Origin: Chloroflexi bacterium UBA2235
GTDB lineage: Bacteria; Chloroflexota; UBA11872; UBA12225
Direction: 5' to 3'
Length of the DNA stretch: 8,777 nt
Assembly (NCBI GenBank): GCA_002347925.1
Contig: DDYL01000071.1
Location: forward strand, 7,501-16,277
The notes under the pieces are model-generated. The model saw only the letters and a list, made by a program, of their open reading frames with translations, did no database searches and had not been told where the DNA came from. Positions within the stretch are counted from its first letter, which is position 1. Each line of letters begins with the position of its first letter. Positions 7,452 to 8,777 of this stretch are shown in pieces. The position numbers and the translations under genes are program-made.

Positions 7452-7470
7452 ACCGGTCAATGACCGGTCA
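7452..7470. promoter_or_regulatory. 17-bp palindrome upstream of the secreted hydrolase gene (candidate operator)
   Basis: ACCGGTCA-A-TGACCGGT (7452-7468) is a perfect inverted repeat with a one-base centre. The next two bases make a second perfect palindrome, TGACCGGTCA (7461-7470), and also a direct repeat of ACCGGTCA with an 11-base period. It sits in the 89-base gap between the dehydratase stop (7480) and the hydrolase start, 62 bases upstream of ATG 7390. On the minus strand it contains TTGACC (7460-7455), which could be a -35. Another TTGACA lies at 7435-7430. No convincing -10 follows either. Symmetry of this kind is common in TetR-family operators; the regulator is unknown. Confidence 0.45.
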
Positions 7471-7479
7471 GTGATTCAC

Positions 7480-7815
7480 TTACACGTCGGCTACCAGGCC
7501 GATGCGAGCAGCAACGATGAAGTCATTGATATGTAATCCACCGATTGAATGCGTCCACACGGTCACTTGCACCTCGCCCCAACGGACCAGAAGGTCCGGA
7601 TGATGCCCAGCGGCTTCGGCAACCGTGGTGATGCGGTTCACGAACGCCACCGCAGTCACGAAGTCCGGGAAGCGGAACGACCGTTCAAGTCGGCCACCCT
7701 CGGCCAATGCCCATCCGGGCAATCGCGCCATGAGAGGCGCAATCTCGTCCCCGTGCATCGACACAGTCCCGAGGGGGCATGGTTGCAGTTCCTGATCAGC
7801 CAGTTCACTTGACAT
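7480..7815 (-). CDS. Pterin-4a-carbinolamine dehydratase
   Basis: A 111-aa protein of the PCD/DCoH (PhhB) family, which dehydrates 4a-hydroxytetrahydropterin to quinonoid dihydropterin during cofactor recycling. Seen: the N-terminal 'LADQELQPCPLG' resembles the short Cys-containing lead of many bacterial PCDs; 'LMARLPGWAL' at 28-37; and the catalytic core 'AGHHPDLLVRWGEVQVTVWTHSIGGLHINDFIVAARI' split over 70-105, with His71-His72-Pro73, His89 and Asp98 in the expected positions. Length is normal. The N-terminal match supports ATG 7815 over the internal Met20, although no clear SD precedes it; a GAAGGTGA lies too far upstream. It follows the glycosyltransferase stop by 36 bases, so cotranscription is likely. 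No aromatic amino acid hydroxylase is in the window, so its substrate partner is unknown; pterin roles outside Phe hydroxylation remain possible. Confidence 0.95.
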   Translation of the reverse strand: MSSELADQELQPCPLGTVSMHGDEIAPLMARLPGWALAEGGRLERSFRFPDFVTAVAFVNRITTVAEAAGHHPDLLVRWGEVQVTVWTHSIGGLHINDFIVAARIGLVADV

Positions 7816-7851
7816 GTCAGGAATGCAAACGTTCCGTCACCTTCGTGCGCG

Positions 7852-8733
7852 TCATCGCGCGACGGTCGTGAAGGCTCGCAGCAGGGCCGGGGCATCGGCG
7901 GGACGCAGTCGCCAGTGGGTACGCCGGATGCGCCACAGATCAGGCAGAAGCCTCAGCGCCGATGACAACTTGACCCGGCTATCGGGGACATCGTCCCACG
8001 TCACCCCGAGCTCGTAGATGACCAGTCCCAGCCGTTGCGCAATGTACACCGTCTCCACATCGAACATGAACCCGTCGATCACCTGTTGCGTGAAGATGGC
8101 ACGAGCGACCACCCCATCAAAGACCTTGAGCCCACACTGCGTGTCGCGCAGCGTGTGGACACCGGTGATGCCGTCACGAAGGATGTTGAACAGCCTCGCA
8201 CTGAGTTGCCTGAACATGGGTTGCCTCTGGCCCACCCGAGCTCCGGCCACCGCACGCGAACCGATCACGATGCGGGTGCCCGCACCATCCAGGGTGGTGA
8301 GGACGCTGAGGGCTCGGTCAACCTCCTCGATAGGCGTCGACAAATCTGCATCGGTGAACGCGACGTGCGTGCCTCGGGAGGCCATCACGCCAGTACGGAC
8401 TGCACGTCCCTTCCCGCCGTTTGGGAAATACTCAAGGCACCACGCGCGGAGCGGCCCCTCATGGTCGATACCCGCAAACGCTGCCTCGACAACAAGACGG
8501 GTGGCGTCCGTGCTTCCGTCACTGATCACAAGCAGTTCGGTTGTATATGGCCGGGACTCGAGGTAGGAAATAAGCGATGCAAGTCTGCTGCCCAGGCGCT
8601 CGGCCTCGTTGTAAGCCGGGATGATCAATGAGAGGTGAGGGACATAGTCCGGCGCGGCCTCCGAAGCCGGAGGCGATACGGGCACGTCAGCCGGAGCACT
8701 CATCGCTCCGGTGCGCTCGAATCTCGGAGACAT
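7852..8733 (-). CDS. Family 2 glycosyltransferase, dolichyl-phosphate glucosyltransferase (Alg5/DPM)-like
   Basis: A GT-A fold family 2 glycosyltransferase of the Alg5/DPM-like group, which moves a sugar from a nucleotide donor to a polyprenyl phosphate at the inner membrane face. Residues are numbered from TTG 8742. Seen: 'LSLIIPAYNEAERLGSRL' at 37-54; 'VISDGSTDAT' at 72-81; 'NGGKGRAVRTGVMASRGTHV' at 108-127; metal-binding 'FTDADLSTPIEEVDRAL' at 129-145; 'VIGSRAV' at 159-165; 'RDTQCGLKVF' at 199-208; 'GFMFDVETVYIA' at 224-235. All are characteristic of this subgroup. No transmembrane segment follows the catalytic domain, so it is peripheral or soluble; donor and acceptor are inferred from family. 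Start is uncertain: TTG 8742, ATG 8733 and ATG 8703 are all in frame, and the frame is open to the right edge. ATG 8703 would start just before a Pro/Ala-rich lead into the domain. First visible gene of the minus-strand group with the dehydratase and hydrolase. Confidence 0.9.
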   Translation of the reverse strand: MSPRFERTGAMSAPADVPVSPPASEAAPDYVPHLSLIIPAYNEAERLGSRLASLISYLESRPYTTELLVISDGSTDATRLVVEAAFAGIDHEGPLRAWCLEYFPNGGKGRAVRTGVMASRGTHVAFTDADLSTPIEEVDRALSVLTTLDGAGTRIVIGSRAVAGARVGQRQPMFRQLSARLFNILRDGITGVHTLRDTQCGLKVFDGVVARAIFTQQVIDGFMFDVETVYIAQRLGLVIYELGVTWDDVPDSRVKLSSALRLLPDLWRIRRTHWRLRPADAPALLRAFTTVAR

Positions 8734-8777
8734 GGGCCTCAACGGCGAACCACCGAAACGACGGATACAACCCGAAT

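Noticed and set aside
7407..7460. TTGACC and TTGACA as hydrolase -35 boxes with a full promoter
   Set aside because: No acceptable -10 hexamer occurs 16-18 bases downstream of either, so a complete promoter could not be supported.
7816..7851. GGAACGTTTGCATTCC inverted repeat between the glycosyltransferase and dehydratase genes
   Set aside because: The arms are only four bases with an eight-base loop and no T-run, too weak to call a terminator or operator.
8035..8631. 198- and 182-codon plus-strand frames over the glycosyltransferase
   Set aside because: Both are antisense to a clear GT2 gene and have no family features.

Overview
This is a GC-rich bacterial chromosome segment, about 60% GC by eye, with tightly packed housekeeping genes. 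It holds seven protein genes and no RNA genes, insertion sequences or CRISPR arrays. The lineage is an inference. A MurT/GatD pair next to an NFACT (RqcH-type) protein, an Alg5-like GT2 enzyme, and a secreted Pro/Ala-linked hydrolase with duplicated 'GYPVS...QAFQR' modules together suggest a Gram-positive-type lineage, most likely Chloroflexota. No marker gene here proves it.

Left block (1-4143, minus strand). Reading right to left: murT, gatD, then an NFACT/RqcH-family gene that runs off the left edge a few codons before its expected end. Both junctions are ATGA start/stop overlaps (2677-2680 and 1853-1856), so the three genes look like one translationally coupled operon. MurT/GatD amidates the D-glutamate of lipid II. 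NFACT proteins act in ribosome-associated quality control.

Middle (4144-5188). An 85-base divergent spacer with overlapping palindromes separates murT from a plus-strand radC-family gene (JAMM protein with a long N-terminal extension). radC converges on the next minus-strand gene across a 69-base gap that contains a GC-rich hairpin.

Right block (5189-8777, minus strand). Reading right to left: a GT2 Alg5/DPM-like glycosyltransferase (frame open to the right edge), a pterin-4a-carbinolamine dehydratase, and a large secreted clan GH-A-like glycoside hydrolase with a Pro/Ala linker. A perfect 17-bp palindrome lies between the dehydratase and hydrolase genes and may be an operator for the hydrolase.

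No clearly new multi-gene system is visible. The points most worth checking are the murT-gatD-NFACT coupling, the altered zinc-ribbon ligand set in MurT, the Glu-Arg in place of Asp-Arg in NFACT, the modular secreted hydrolase, and the two palindromic regulatory regions. No gene-free stretch exceeds about 90 bases.
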